DNA of 8,740 nt from an uncultured Oxalobacteraceae bacterium (GTDB lineage Bacteria; Pseudomonadota; Gammaproteobacteria; Burkholderiales; Burkholderiaceae). A model generated the notes under the pieces. The model was not told the DNA's origin, searched no databases, and worked only from the letters and a program-made list of their open reading frames with translations. Positions 1 through 5,960 of the stretch are shown piece by piece; within the stretch, counting starts at the first letter, position 1, and each line of letters starts with the position of its first letter. Where the stretch lies: assembly GCA_946478765.1 (NCBI GenBank), contig CAMLDH010000142.1, positions 1 to 8,740 on the forward strand, in the 5' to 3' direction. The translations under genes were made by a program, and so were the position numbers.

Positions 1-23
1 TGGAGCGAGCAAGCTCAGTATGG

Positions 24-43
24 ATTCCCGCCTGCGCGGGAAT
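24..43. repeat. dRS3-like dispersed palindrome
   Basis: A perfect inverted repeat, ATTCCCGC-CTGC-GCGGGAAT, with 8-bp arms and a 4-base loop. It is embedded in the wider string TGGATTCCCGCCTGCGCGGG followed by AATGACGG. This ATTCCC/GGGAAT core is the form of small dispersed repeats (Neisseria dRS3-like elements) that recur in intergenic DNA of many betaproteobacteria. No coding role is visible. The frame is open across it into the first gene, but that extension is not credible as protein. Copy number elsewhere in the genome cannot be seen here. Confidence 0.6.
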
Positions 44-218
44 GACGGGGAAAGGCTTTTCGATAGAGCGCAGGTTCTATCCCGCCTTCGAACATGTCAA
101 AAGAATTCTGAACACCTGCTTAGTTGCTTTTCGGATCGGCCCGATTGCCGGATGCAAATCAGATCGTTTGCAGTTAGCCGGAAGGCCTCACGCCCGCGCC
201 AGGAATGCACTGGAGGAC

Positions 219-227
219 TGATACAAT
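219..227 (+). promoter_or_regulatory. Extended -10 promoter candidate of glycosylation operon
   Basis: TGATACAAT is an extended -10 element: TG, one base, then TACAAT, which matches TATAAT at 5 of 6 positions. No good -35 box lies 17 bp upstream, which is tolerated for extended -10 promoters. Transcription would begin near 234, leaving about 38 nt of A-rich leader before the ATG at 272. This placement is one reason to reject the longer N-terminal reading of the downstream gene. Confidence 0.4.
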
Positions 228-271
228 CCCCCACTTTTAAAAAAACAAACATTCTTACGACGATTTGCACG

Positions 272-2050
272 ATGGTAGAGAAAATCCAATTTGCACTACT
301 ACATTACGCGCAACTAACGATATTCGTCGTCAGTTGTTTTGGGATGGGAATTTGGCCAATCAAATTAAGTAAGCAGCTTGCTTCGATTGATAAAATTTTT
401 TCGACCTGCCTGACGATAACGCTAGGCATGGGAATTTTCATCCTTGCGTTGCAGGCGCTTGGAATTTTCGGTCTATTGAATAAATTTTACGTAACCGTCT
501 TGCTGCTGACCGGCCATGTCGGGTTGTTGTCGAACATAGCCTTTCAACCCCGCCATGAGGGGAGAGCGCCTTCAACACAATTAATCTCTGAAAAAACAGC
601 ACTGAAAAAGCACTGGTTTTTTCTGGGTGTACTCGCATTGATCGCGATCGACATGTTCCCGATGCCTCTGCATCCGCCGATCGACTGGGATGAAGTGATG
701 TATCACCTGCCTCATGCACGAGACTGGGTGACGAGTGGCAGATTGACAATCAACGAGTGGCTGCGCTACCCGCTTTTTCCATACAACTTTAATTTGCTGT
801 ATTCGGCAGGACTAAGCTATGGGAATGAAATATTTCCGCATATGGTGAATGCCCTTGCTGGCTGGCTTGTCGCAATCGGACTTTTTCGACTGGCAGATAG
901 TTATTTCAATCGTGCTGTCGCCAGCATTTCAGTCCTGCTTTTTGTGTGTTTGACATTAAGCCAGTATGGCGGCGCAATGGCTGATCTAGGGGTTGCCTTA
1001 TTTGTTTTCTTTGGATTTGCATCTCTCTTTATCTGGCGTGAAAAGAAAAATTTTCCAATTTTATGCATTGCGGCATTTTTGATCGGGGTTGCCGCGGGAA
1101 TTAAATATCAAGCTTTGATTTTTATTCCCTTGTTTGCCGTAGTCGTATTGCTGCGGGAGCGTCGGCCACTGCACTTGCTTGGGCTATTGGTGTTGTTCGC
1201 CTTGCCCTGTCTCTATTGGTATCTACGTAATTACGTGATTGCCGGCGATCCGTTCAATCCGATGGGAGCGCGTATTTTCGGCTATTGGGGATGGAATGCC
1301 GGTGACATGGCGCTGCAACTTGCCGACATAAAGCGTGTGGCGGATTGGCCAAAAGTGTATGTATGGCCGGCGCTGGGCGCGGTATTTCTCCGCTCAAAAT
1401 TTGGATGCCAGCCATTTGTCGCAGCCCTGGTTTTCTCAATCTATGCGTTCATTGTGTGGATTTTTACTTCGCACTATTCTCGCTATTTAATGCCTGCTTT
1501 TCCTTTCATCGCCTTGTTGACGGCGATTGTAATAAACCATCTGTACACCCAATTGATTGTCCGCTCGAACCTGACATCTTCTTCTTGGAAATCGCAATTT
1601 TTCGTCATTGCGCAGAATACGCTTGCCGCCTTATTTCTTGCAGTCCTGGGCTCAGCAGTCTTCATATCGTCCTTGAAAGAGTGGAAATCGATACAGACCA
1701 CTGCCGAGGGCCGCTCAAGCTTCTTGAGAACACAAATAAAGTCGTTTGAAATCAGCGAATTTCTACAGCATCATCCCGAGTACCGCGTGGTTCAAATCGA
1801 TCTTGAGTCGGATCTTTATTATCTACCCGCAAATACGATTGGCGATGTATTCGGACCTGGGAGATACCGCGATTTCGACGGTCTATCCTCCGCTGAATTG
1901 GCAAACCGATTAAAGTCCTTCAGGACTAACGCGATCTTGCTGTCGACGCAAAGTGCTGAGTCGCAAAGGATATTGGAACGCAAGGATTTCCTTGATTACT
2001 TTGTTCCGATCAAAAAAACATCAAACGCAGAACTCTATGGTCTTAAATAA
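272..2050 (+). CDS. Polytopic GT-C (ArnT/PMT-like) glycosyltransferase
   Basis: A 592-aa integral membrane protein, probably a glycosyltransferase that moves a sugar from a polyprenyl-phosphate donor onto an acceptor on the periplasmic side. A first membrane helix spans about residues 7-28, and many hydrophobic segments continue to about residue 490. The first outside loop carries D138-W-D-E141 in the context PPIDWDEVMYHLPHARDW. This is the acidic Asp/Glu motif typical of GT39/GT83 and RgtA-D-like GT-C enzymes. A soluble tail of about 100 residues ends the protein. The start at ATG 272 is chosen because the frame upstream runs through a palindromic repeat and reads as non-membrane, low-complexity protein, and because a promoter candidate lies at 219-227. 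No clear ribosome binding site is seen. The stop overlaps the next start (TAATG). The gene is visibly AT-richer than its two downstream partners, which suggests separate acquisition. The class call is fairly secure; donor and acceptor are unknown. Confidence 0.8.
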   Translation: MVEKIQFALLHYAQLTIFVVSCFGMGIWPIKLSKQLASIDKIFSTCLTITLGMGIFILALQALGIFGLLNKFYVTVLLLTGHVGLLSNIAFQPRHEGRAPSTQLISEKTALKKHWFFLGVLALIAIDMFPMPLHPPIDWDEVMYHLPHARDWVTSGRLTINEWLRYPLFPYNFNLLYSAGLSYGNEIFPHMVNALAGWLVAIGLFRLADSYFNRAVASISVLLFVCLTLSQYGGAMADLGVALFVFFGFASLFIWREKKNFPILCIAAFLIGVAAGIKYQALIFIPLFAVVVLLRERRPLHLLGLLVLFALPCLYWYLRNYVIAGDPFNPMGARIFGYWGWNAGDMALQLADIKRVADWPKVYVWPALGAVFLRSKFGCQPFVAALVFSIYAFIVWIFTSHYSRYLMPAFPFIALLTAIVINHLYTQLIVRSNLTSSSWKSQFFVIAQNTLAALFLAVLGSAVFISSLKEWKSIQTTAEGRSSFLRTQIKSFEISEFLQHHPEYRVVQIDLESDLYYLPANTIGDVFGPGRYRDFDGLSSAELANRLKSFRTNAILLSTQSAESQRILERKDFLDYFVPIKKTSNAELYGLK

Positions 2051-2988
2051 TGAATAAAATTGCGCCCCGTATCGCCGTTCTGATCCCCTGCTATAACGAA
2101 GAAGTCGCCATCGGCGCCGTCGTGCGTGATTTTCGCGCCGCCTTGCCTGAAGCGACGATCTATGTGTTCGACAATAACTCTCGTGACCGGACCGTCGAAG
2201 CCGCAGGGGAAGCGGGTGCAACCGTTCGTCGTGTGCCGCTGCAGGGCAAGGGCAATGTTGTGCGCCGCATGTTTGCCGATATCGATGCCGACGCCTATGT
2301 GCTGGTGGACGGCGACGATACCTATCATGCGGCCAGTGCGCACGCGATGGTGGCAAGACTGCTGGATGAAAATCTCGACATGGTGGTAAGCCGCCGCGTA
2401 ACCGAGGAAACTGCCGCCTACCGGCCAGGCCATCGCTTTGGCAACTGGGTGCTTACCGAATGCGTCTCCCGATTATTTGGACGGGCGTTTACCGACATTC
2501 TGTCGGGCTACCGCGTGTTTTCACGGCGCTTCGTGAAATCGTTTCCGGCACTGGCGACCGGCTTCGAAATCGAAACCGAGCTCACTGTGCATGCGCTTGA
2601 ACTGCGGATGCCGATCGAAGAAATTGTCGCGCCATACAAATCGCGCCCGGAAGGATCGGTCAGCAAACTGAATACTTACCGCGATGGTGTCCGCATCCTC
2701 TGGACGATACTGAAACTGTTTCGGCAGGAGCGCCCGCTTGCATTTTTCGGCAGCATTGGTGTCGTTCTTTGGGTGGCGTCCCTCGGGTTGGCTGCGCCAC
2801 TGCTGCTGACTTTTGCGGAAACCGGTTTGGTGCCGCGCCTTCCGACTGCGGTTCTTGTCACCGGGATGGCGCTTACTGGCACCGTATCGCTGGCCTGCGG
2901 GTTAATTCTCGATACCGTCACGCGTGGCCGGCATGAGATGAAGCGCCTGGCGTATCTGCAAATCGCACCACCACGGGTGGATTCTTGA
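2050..2988 (+). CDS. GT2 family, DPM1/GtrB-like polyprenyl-phosphate glycosyltransferase
   Basis: A 312-aa GT-A fold enzyme, expected to transfer a sugar from a nucleotide sugar to polyprenyl phosphate on the cytoplasmic face. The N-terminus shows the family opening VLIPCYNEE (residues 10-18), a nucleotide-binding DNNSRDRT (41-48), and the metal-binding DGDDTY (87-92), which is the DxD motif. DILSGYRVFSRR (149-160) is the acceptor-side motif of DPM1-like enzymes. Two membrane helices lie at about 230-256 and 266-290, giving the C-terminal anchor seen in GtrB/DPM-like proteins. The ATG shares one base with the previous stop, so translation is probably coupled, and its own stop overlaps the next start. 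Position between a GT-C enzyme and a GtrA protein supports a donor-charging role. The sugar cannot be told from sequence. Confidence 0.88.
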   Translation: MNKIAPRIAVLIPCYNEEVAIGAVVRDFRAALPEATIYVFDNNSRDRTVEAAGEAGATVRRVPLQGKGNVVRRMFADIDADAYVLVDGDDTYHAASAHAMVARLLDENLDMVVSRRVTEETAAYRPGHRFGNWVLTECVSRLFGRAFTDILSGYRVFSRRFVKSFPALATGFEIETELTVHALELRMPIEEIVAPYKSRPEGSVSKLNTYRDGVRILWTILKLFRQERPLAFFGSIGVVLWVASLGLAAPLLLTFAETGLVPRLPTAVLVTGMALTGTVSLACGLILDTVTRGRHEMKRLAYLQIAPPRVDS

Positions 2989-3395
2989 ATCAGTTTCTAC
3001 GCTTTTGCGTGGTCGGTGCGATCGGCTTCGTGATAGACGCAGGCATACTGCAGGCACTCGTCACCGGCATGAACGCCAATCCCTACTCCGCGCGCGTCGT
3101 GTCTTTCCTCGCTGCGGCGAGCGGGACTTGGCTGTTGAATCGCTATTACACGTTTGAGGTAAGCAAAAAGCCGACGAGCGCCGAATGGTTACGCTACGTC
3201 GGCTTCATGATAGTGGGTGCGTTGGTAAACTATGGCGCATATGCGCTTGGCATTGCGTACTCGGGTATGGTGCGTGCACAACCATGGCTTGGCGTTGCAA
3301 TAGGGTCGGTTGCTGGATTGGGTGTGAATTTTACGACCTCCCGGGTCCTCTTTCGTCAGTCAAAAAGTAGCCATGGAATTAAAACATCATCATGA
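2985..3395 (+). CDS. GtrA-family membrane protein (putative polyprenyl-sugar flippase)
   Basis: A 136-aa protein made almost wholly of four membrane helices, at about residues 4-27, 38-57, 69-91 and 100-125. The family pattern is clear: FLRFCVVGAIGFVIDAGIL at the start, then LNRYYTF after helix 2, and GVNFTTSRVLF at the end. GtrA-like proteins are thought to move polyprenyl-linked sugars across the inner membrane, and the length is normal for the family. The start is TTG at 2985, inside the TTGA overlap with the previous gene. The next in-frame ATG (3069) would delete the conserved first helix, so TTG is needed. A GGTGG stretch a few bases upstream may serve as a weak ribosome binding site. 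The gene ends just before the transposon scar, with no terminator visible after it. Confidence 0.9.
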   Translation: MNQFLRFCVVGAIGFVIDAGILQALVTGMNANPYSARVVSFLAAASGTWLLNRYYTFEVSKKPTSAEWLRYVGFMIVGALVNYGAYALGIAYSGMVRAQPWLGVAIGSVAGLGVNFTTSRVLFRQSKSSHGIKTSS

Positions 3396-3692
3396 ATTGG
3401 CAATCTGGCACGGTTGTTCAATGATGTTTGAGTGCTTTGCATCGCATTCAACTACGGCCGCCAACATGCCCAGCTTATTCCTGCGTTGGCACTGAGCGGC
3501 CGTCGCGACATGGATCGCATGCGGCAAGCCGTTCGTGTCGGCCGTCAGGTGACGCTTGATGCCGCTGACCTTTTTGCCGGCGTCATAGCCTTTCTCGCGC
3601 GCCGTGTCGGCATTCTTGACGCTTCGCGCATCGACGATGCCGAATGTCGTCTTCGCGGCGCGCCCGTCACGCTCGCGCGCCACCTGATTTTT
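3390..3692 (-). pseudogene. IS5-family transposase remnant
   Basis: A fragment of a DDE transposase. Minus-strand residues read GIVDARSVKNADT, then GYDAGKKVSGIKRHLTADT and NGLPHAIHVATA, the signature of IS5-family (IS1031/IS427-like) enzymes. Clear similarity covers about 3683 down to 3504. Fading similarity (LGMLAAVVEC) runs to about 3444, and the last ~17 codons look unrelated. Only the first catalytic Asp (in VDARS) remains. The second Asp and the Glu should lie in the missing C-terminal ~100 residues, and the N-terminal third is also gone. A TGA sits four codons before the GTG at 3683, so the fragment is not a functional gene. No terminal inverted repeats or target duplication could be found. 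Confidence 0.85.
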
Positions 3693-3708
3693 TCAATGCC
3701 TGCATTTC

Positions 3709-3828
3709 ATGAAGGTTAGCATCGCCAATGCCGCATCGATCGCAAGCTTGATCCTGACCACCGATGCCATGGTGGTGGAAGCGTCGAAAAAGAACGCTGC
3801 ACCGGCGATGCCTGAAATGGAATGTTGA
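3709..3828 (+). pseudogene. groEL: GroEL C-terminal remnant
   Basis: These 39 codons plus a stop read as the very C-terminus of the chaperonin GroEL. The core NAASIASLILTTDAMVVEA matches the family's end (usual form LQNAASIAxLxLTTxAMV), and it is followed by a lysine-rich then Ala/Pro/Met tail (KKNAAPAMPEM). The normal lead-in (K-V-T-R-x-A-L-Q-N-A-A) is shortened here to K-V-S-I-A-N-A-A, which suggests a loss of about three codons. The rest of the ~545-residue protein is absent; the sequence upstream becomes transposase remnant on the other strand. The tail lacks the usual Gly-Met repeat. It is too short to act as a chaperonin and is taken as debris of a second groEL copy. The identification rests on remembered family sequence, not a search. 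Confidence 0.75.
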
Positions 3829-3894
3829 TTTTCGCGCCTCAGGGGACGTATGGCAGGCATTCAGGTTCCGGACTTGTCAGATGCCGGGAATGCC

Positions 3895-3922
3895 AAGCCG
3901 TGCAGAAATGCACGGCTTATTT
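3895..3922 (+). terminator. Rho-independent terminator after groEL remnant
   Basis: A perfect 10-bp stem, AAGCCGTGCA and TGCACGGCTT, closes on a GAAA tetraloop and is followed by ATTTGTT. The T-rich side is on the plus strand, 67 bp after the groEL remnant's stop, so this is probably the old groEL terminator. It also sits 5 bp past the stop of the minus-strand operon, but in that direction the stem is followed by GGCATTCCC. It would therefore end that operon only poorly. Confidence 0.7.
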
Positions 3923-3923
3923 G

Positions 3924-4412
3924 TTATGCATTCAGCGACTCCTGTGCAGCTGCGCCATCCAGGTCGAATTGCATCAGAGACAGTAGCGAGCCTTCTTGCC
4001 CCATCTTCATACAGGTCGAGGGGTCGGCCGGGTCCCAATCCGGATTATTCTTGTTGATCATTGCGCCAACGACCAGCATTTCCGCAAGCTCCCGTGCTTC
4101 CTGCCAGGCTTGTCCGCGCTGCTTGCTTCCCACAGCAAGCCTGGCCGCCTGCTGCGCCGTCAAGGGGCCACTTCCGCGCGTGGCGACAGGCGAAGGTGCA
4201 ATACCTTGCATCAATGCCGCAGCCGTTTTGTCCACGATCGCGGAAAACGTGGCACAAGCATCCTCCTGAAGCGCTGAAATCATATTCTGCATTGCCGGAT
4301 CGGCCGCCATGCCTGCCAACGTTTGTTGATCAAGCCATCCGTCCGCGGCCTCGTCTGCCATGCCGGCATCTTGACTGGCGGCGCCGGAGATCATCTTTTC
4401 ATTCTCACTCAT
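3924..4412 (-). CDS. Hypothetical protein, 162 aa, last gene of minus-strand operon
   Basis: I do not recognise this protein. It is acidic and Ala/Met-rich at the N-terminus (SENEKMISGAASQDAGMADE). A probable helical middle follows (MQNMISALQEDACATFSAIV and TAQQAARLA, then WQEARELAEMLVVGAMI), and the tail holds NNPDWDPADPSTCMKMG. There is no signal peptide, no convincing membrane helix and no known catalytic motif. Two adjacent ATGs are possible starts. The one at 4412 is preferred because AAAGG lies 7 nt upstream; ATG 4415 would leave only 4 nt. It starts directly after the stop of the 53-aa gene at 4416-4577, so it is probably co-translated with it. Competing plus-strand frames here have poor protein composition. 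It is probably a real gene of unknown function. Confidence 0.6.
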   Translation of the reverse strand: MSENEKMISGAASQDAGMADEAADGWLDQQTLAGMAADPAMQNMISALQEDACATFSAIVDKTAAALMQGIAPSPVATRGSGPLTAQQAARLAVGSKQRGQAWQEARELAEMLVVGAMINKNNPDWDPADPSTCMKMGQEGSLLSLMQFDLDGAAAQESLNA

Positions 4413-4415
4413 CAT

Positions 4416-4577
4416 TCATCCTTTGTGGGAAATCCCATATCGATTTGTTTCGGGACATTCGAGCGGCAGGGCAATCTCTGGGCGTAGCCTGATTTGATCC
4501 ATTCGATGATCGACGAAGTAGCGCAATTCTTCCTCGTGATTTTCAAATTCAAGCGAATGAATGTGTATTCCAATCAT
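4416..4577 (-). CDS. Small hypothetical protein, 53 aa, coupled between two genes
   Basis: A short frame begins with ATG overlapping the upstream gene's stop (ATGA, 4577-4574). It ends with TGA at 4418-4416, immediately before the ATG pair of the next gene. It fills the gap exactly, which is strong positional evidence for a gene. The protein is charged and shows normal composition: an acidic helix-like stretch (SLEFENHEEELRYFVDHRMD), then RLRPEIALPLECPETNRYG. No Shine-Dalgarno is seen, so it would depend on translation of the 267-aa gene. No family is recognised. Small size and placement between two unknown genes would fit a chaperone, antitoxin-like partner or regulatory subunit, but nothing in the sequence decides among these. 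Confidence 0.55.
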   Translation of the reverse strand: MIGIHIHSLEFENHEEELRYFVDHRMDQIRLRPEIALPLECPETNRYGISHKG

Positions 4578-5377
4578 TTATATTGCTTTATCGTCGCATT
4601 CAATCTCTTTTCTGTTTGATCGAGGACATCTCTTTCCTGGAATAGTGTATTGAGCGCCTCTCTCGCCTCGTTCTTCTCATCCATCATTTGATCATAATCA
4701 TCATCAGGACCAATGTCTCTATTGAATGTGGCATATAAATCGTTAGCTTCTTTACGTAGAGCGGTAGGTATTTTTCTGAAATCCCAGTGTGGGCTCTCGC
4801 TTTCTGCCGTGTGCTGACTCGTACTTATGTTTACTTTCGCGGTGCCGCCCCGATGGAACTCCGGAACTTCGTTACGCGCATCCGCCTCAGGATTTCTCAA
4901 CCCAGCCCACTTTTCCTCAGACTGATAAGACTGATGATTTTCCGGTTCACGTTTATATCCGCGCTTTTGAGCCCACTCATCTAATTTCTTCTCTATTTTT
5001 CCCTCTACTTTATTTTTCAGGGCGCCATAGTTTTTCTGGATAGAATGCATCGCCTTCTCCAGATGCGGCTTTGCCTTCTTGCACTGTTTGCGTGCCTCCT
5101 TACACCCTTTTTGTAAGTGCCTTTCCGCTTCCGTGCACAGATCACTCGCGCATTGCTTGGCCTGCGGCCCGGTAGTGGCGCAAAATTTTTCAAATCTGCT
5201 GCGCAGTTTTTCCGCATCAAAACCCTTGACAGCATCGCGCGCGTTCTTTTTCAACTGTGATCCGAACAGTTTTACGCTCTTGCCGTACGACGACTTTCCG
5301 GTCGAGGTTTTTTCAGGGCTATCGGTGCTGGTGGTATTCCTAACTCCGCCCATATTGTGAGTATTAGTAATAGGCAT
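4574..5377 (-). CDS. Hypothetical Lys/Glu/Cys-rich helical protein, 267 aa
   Basis: Not recognised. The first ~35 residues are Ser/Thr/Asn-rich with few acidic residues (MPITNTHNMGGVRNTTSTDS onward). Residues ~40-140 form a very basic, probably helical block with five cysteines (66, 76, 81, 92, 99) and repeated Lys-Lys pairs. Residues ~140-195 are polar and likely disordered, and ~200-267 are acidic and helical (PDDDYDQMMDEKNEAREAL, then a coiled-coil-like end). There is no Sec signal peptide and no membrane helix. The start at 5377 is chosen because AAAGAG ends 7 nt upstream and the DNA before it is very AT-rich. The frame stays open to 5599, and ATG 5566 (GAGG 5 nt upstream) would give 330 aa. 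The polar N-terminus would suit a type III effector, but no secretion genes are in view, so that is speculation. Confidence 0.6.
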   Translation of the reverse strand: MPITNTHNMGGVRNTTSTDSPEKTSTGKSSYGKSVKLFGSQLKKNARDAVKGFDAEKLRSRFEKFCATTGPQAKQCASDLCTEAERHLQKGCKEARKQCKKAKPHLEKAMHSIQKNYGALKNKVEGKIEKKLDEWAQKRGYKREPENHQSYQSEEKWAGLRNPEADARNEVPEFHRGGTAKVNISTSQHTAESESPHWDFRKIPTALRKEANDLYATFNRDIGPDDDYDQMMDEKNEAREALNTLFQERDVLDQTEKRLNATIKQYK

Positions 5378-5695
5378 TTTCATTCTCTTTTTAAAAAATG
5401 TGATAAATAAACGCATCAGGCAATCTTGTTTTGGCGTGACGCTTTGTACCTTTGCACATAAGTGGCATCTCGACGTAACCGGTTCCATTGATTGCTGTAG
5501 TTGGCGCTGGGCAATGGAGGAAAATTCTTCGATTAATTTGTGTGCACGGCTTTTGCTTGATTGCATCGTCCCCTCAACGAGCCCGGCTAAAGCTGACACA
5601 AAACAGGTTTTTACTTAGCCGCCTCTGAAAAATTCAGTTTTAAGATACTGCCGGGAATGCGACACGCTGCAGCACAACAACGTGTATACGCGGTA

Positions 5696-5713
5696 TTTTT
5701 CGCGCGCGAAAAA
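5696..5713. promoter_or_regulatory. 18-bp perfect palindrome, possible operator
   Basis: TTTTTCGCGCGCGAAAAA is a perfect dyad with no loop, placed about 45 bp upstream of the plus-strand -10 candidate and between the two divergent operons. A second, imperfect dyad centred on GTATAC (CGTGTATACGCG, 5681-5692) lies just before it. The symmetry and position suit a dimeric regulator acting on either operon. No matching regulator consensus is recognised. As a transcript it could also form a stem, but no T-run follows it. Confidence 0.35.
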
Positions 5714-5758
5714 GCCACAATTGAGAGACATAAAAATCTCAGTCAGACCGATTCAGTC

Positions 5759-5764
5759 TACAAT
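5759..5764 (+). promoter_or_regulatory. -10 box candidate for phosphodiesterase operon
   Basis: TACAAT matches the sigma-70 -10 consensus at 5 of 6 positions and lies 28 bp before the ATG at 5793. Transcription would start near 5771, just ahead of the ribosome binding site AGGAGAGG (5781-5788). No good -35 sits at 17 bp; TTGAGA at 5721-5726 is too far away. An activator binding the small dyads upstream could compensate. Confidence 0.3.
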
Positions 5765-5792
5765 CATTCAAAAAAGCAACAGGAGAGGATAG

Positions 5793-5960
5793 ATGGCAAT
5801 AATTGCATTCGCACATCGTATGCAGGACATGTACCGTAGTCCGGTGATCGCAACATCGGCTGGCGATGCACTCCCGTCCCGACGCGTTCTCACAGTTGCC
5901 GCGATCTCTGATGTGACGACGCCGATCGCGCTGTCGGGTCATCGCTGCTTTCCAAAATGA
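5793..5960 (+). CDS. Small hypothetical protein, 55 aa, leader of phosphodiesterase operon
   Basis: A short frame with the best ribosome binding site in the window: AGGAGAGG ends 4 nt before its ATG. It reads MAIIAFAHRMQDMYRSPVIA, then a Ser/Arg/Val/Thr-rich end finishing in HRCFPK. The stop TGA (5958-5960) overlaps the ATG of the next gene as ATGA, while that next gene has no ribosome binding site of its own. The arrangement therefore makes expression of the phosphodiesterase depend on translating this ORF. No family is recognised and no membrane helix is clear. It could be a functional small protein or a leader peptide that sets translation of the enzyme. Confidence 0.5.
   Translation: MAIIAFAHRMQDMYRSPVIATSAGDALPSRRVLTVAAISDVTTPIALSGHRCFPK

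Larger units (their letters stand above)
5378..5792. promoter_or_regulatory. Divergent intergenic control region
   Basis: This 415-bp gap separates the minus-strand operon from the plus-strand phosphodiesterase operon. Its left half (5378-5599) is an open in-frame extension of the 267-aa gene with no clear second role. A weak hairpin, CTGAA-AAA-TTCAG, lies at 5625-5637. A perfect 18-bp palindrome lies at 5696-5713, and a -10 candidate at 5759-5764. Short dyads flank the latter: TGAGA/TCTCA at 5722-5741 and AGAC/GTCT at 5745-5759. No RNA gene is recognised in it. Confidence 0.5.

Noticed and set aside
20..271. N-terminal extension of the GT-C gene from ATG 20 (84 extra residues)
   Set aside because: It runs through a dispersed palindromic repeat, reads as non-membrane Arg/Ser-rich sequence, and lies upstream of an extended -10 promoter candidate at 219-227.
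3432..3719. Plus-strand 95-aa frame
   Set aside because: It is the reverse strand of the IS5 transposase remnant, whose minus-strand reading carries the recognisable motifs.
3850..4492. Plus-strand frames of 139-143 aa over the 162-aa gene
   Set aside because: Their composition is Cys/Arg/Pro/Ser-rich without pattern, while the minus-strand frame has a ribosome binding site, operon context and plausible helices.
5731..5757. Possible sigma-28 promoter (TAAAAATC ... CCGATTC)
   Set aside because: The two half-sites resemble the flagellar consensus, but the spacer is about 3 bases too short.
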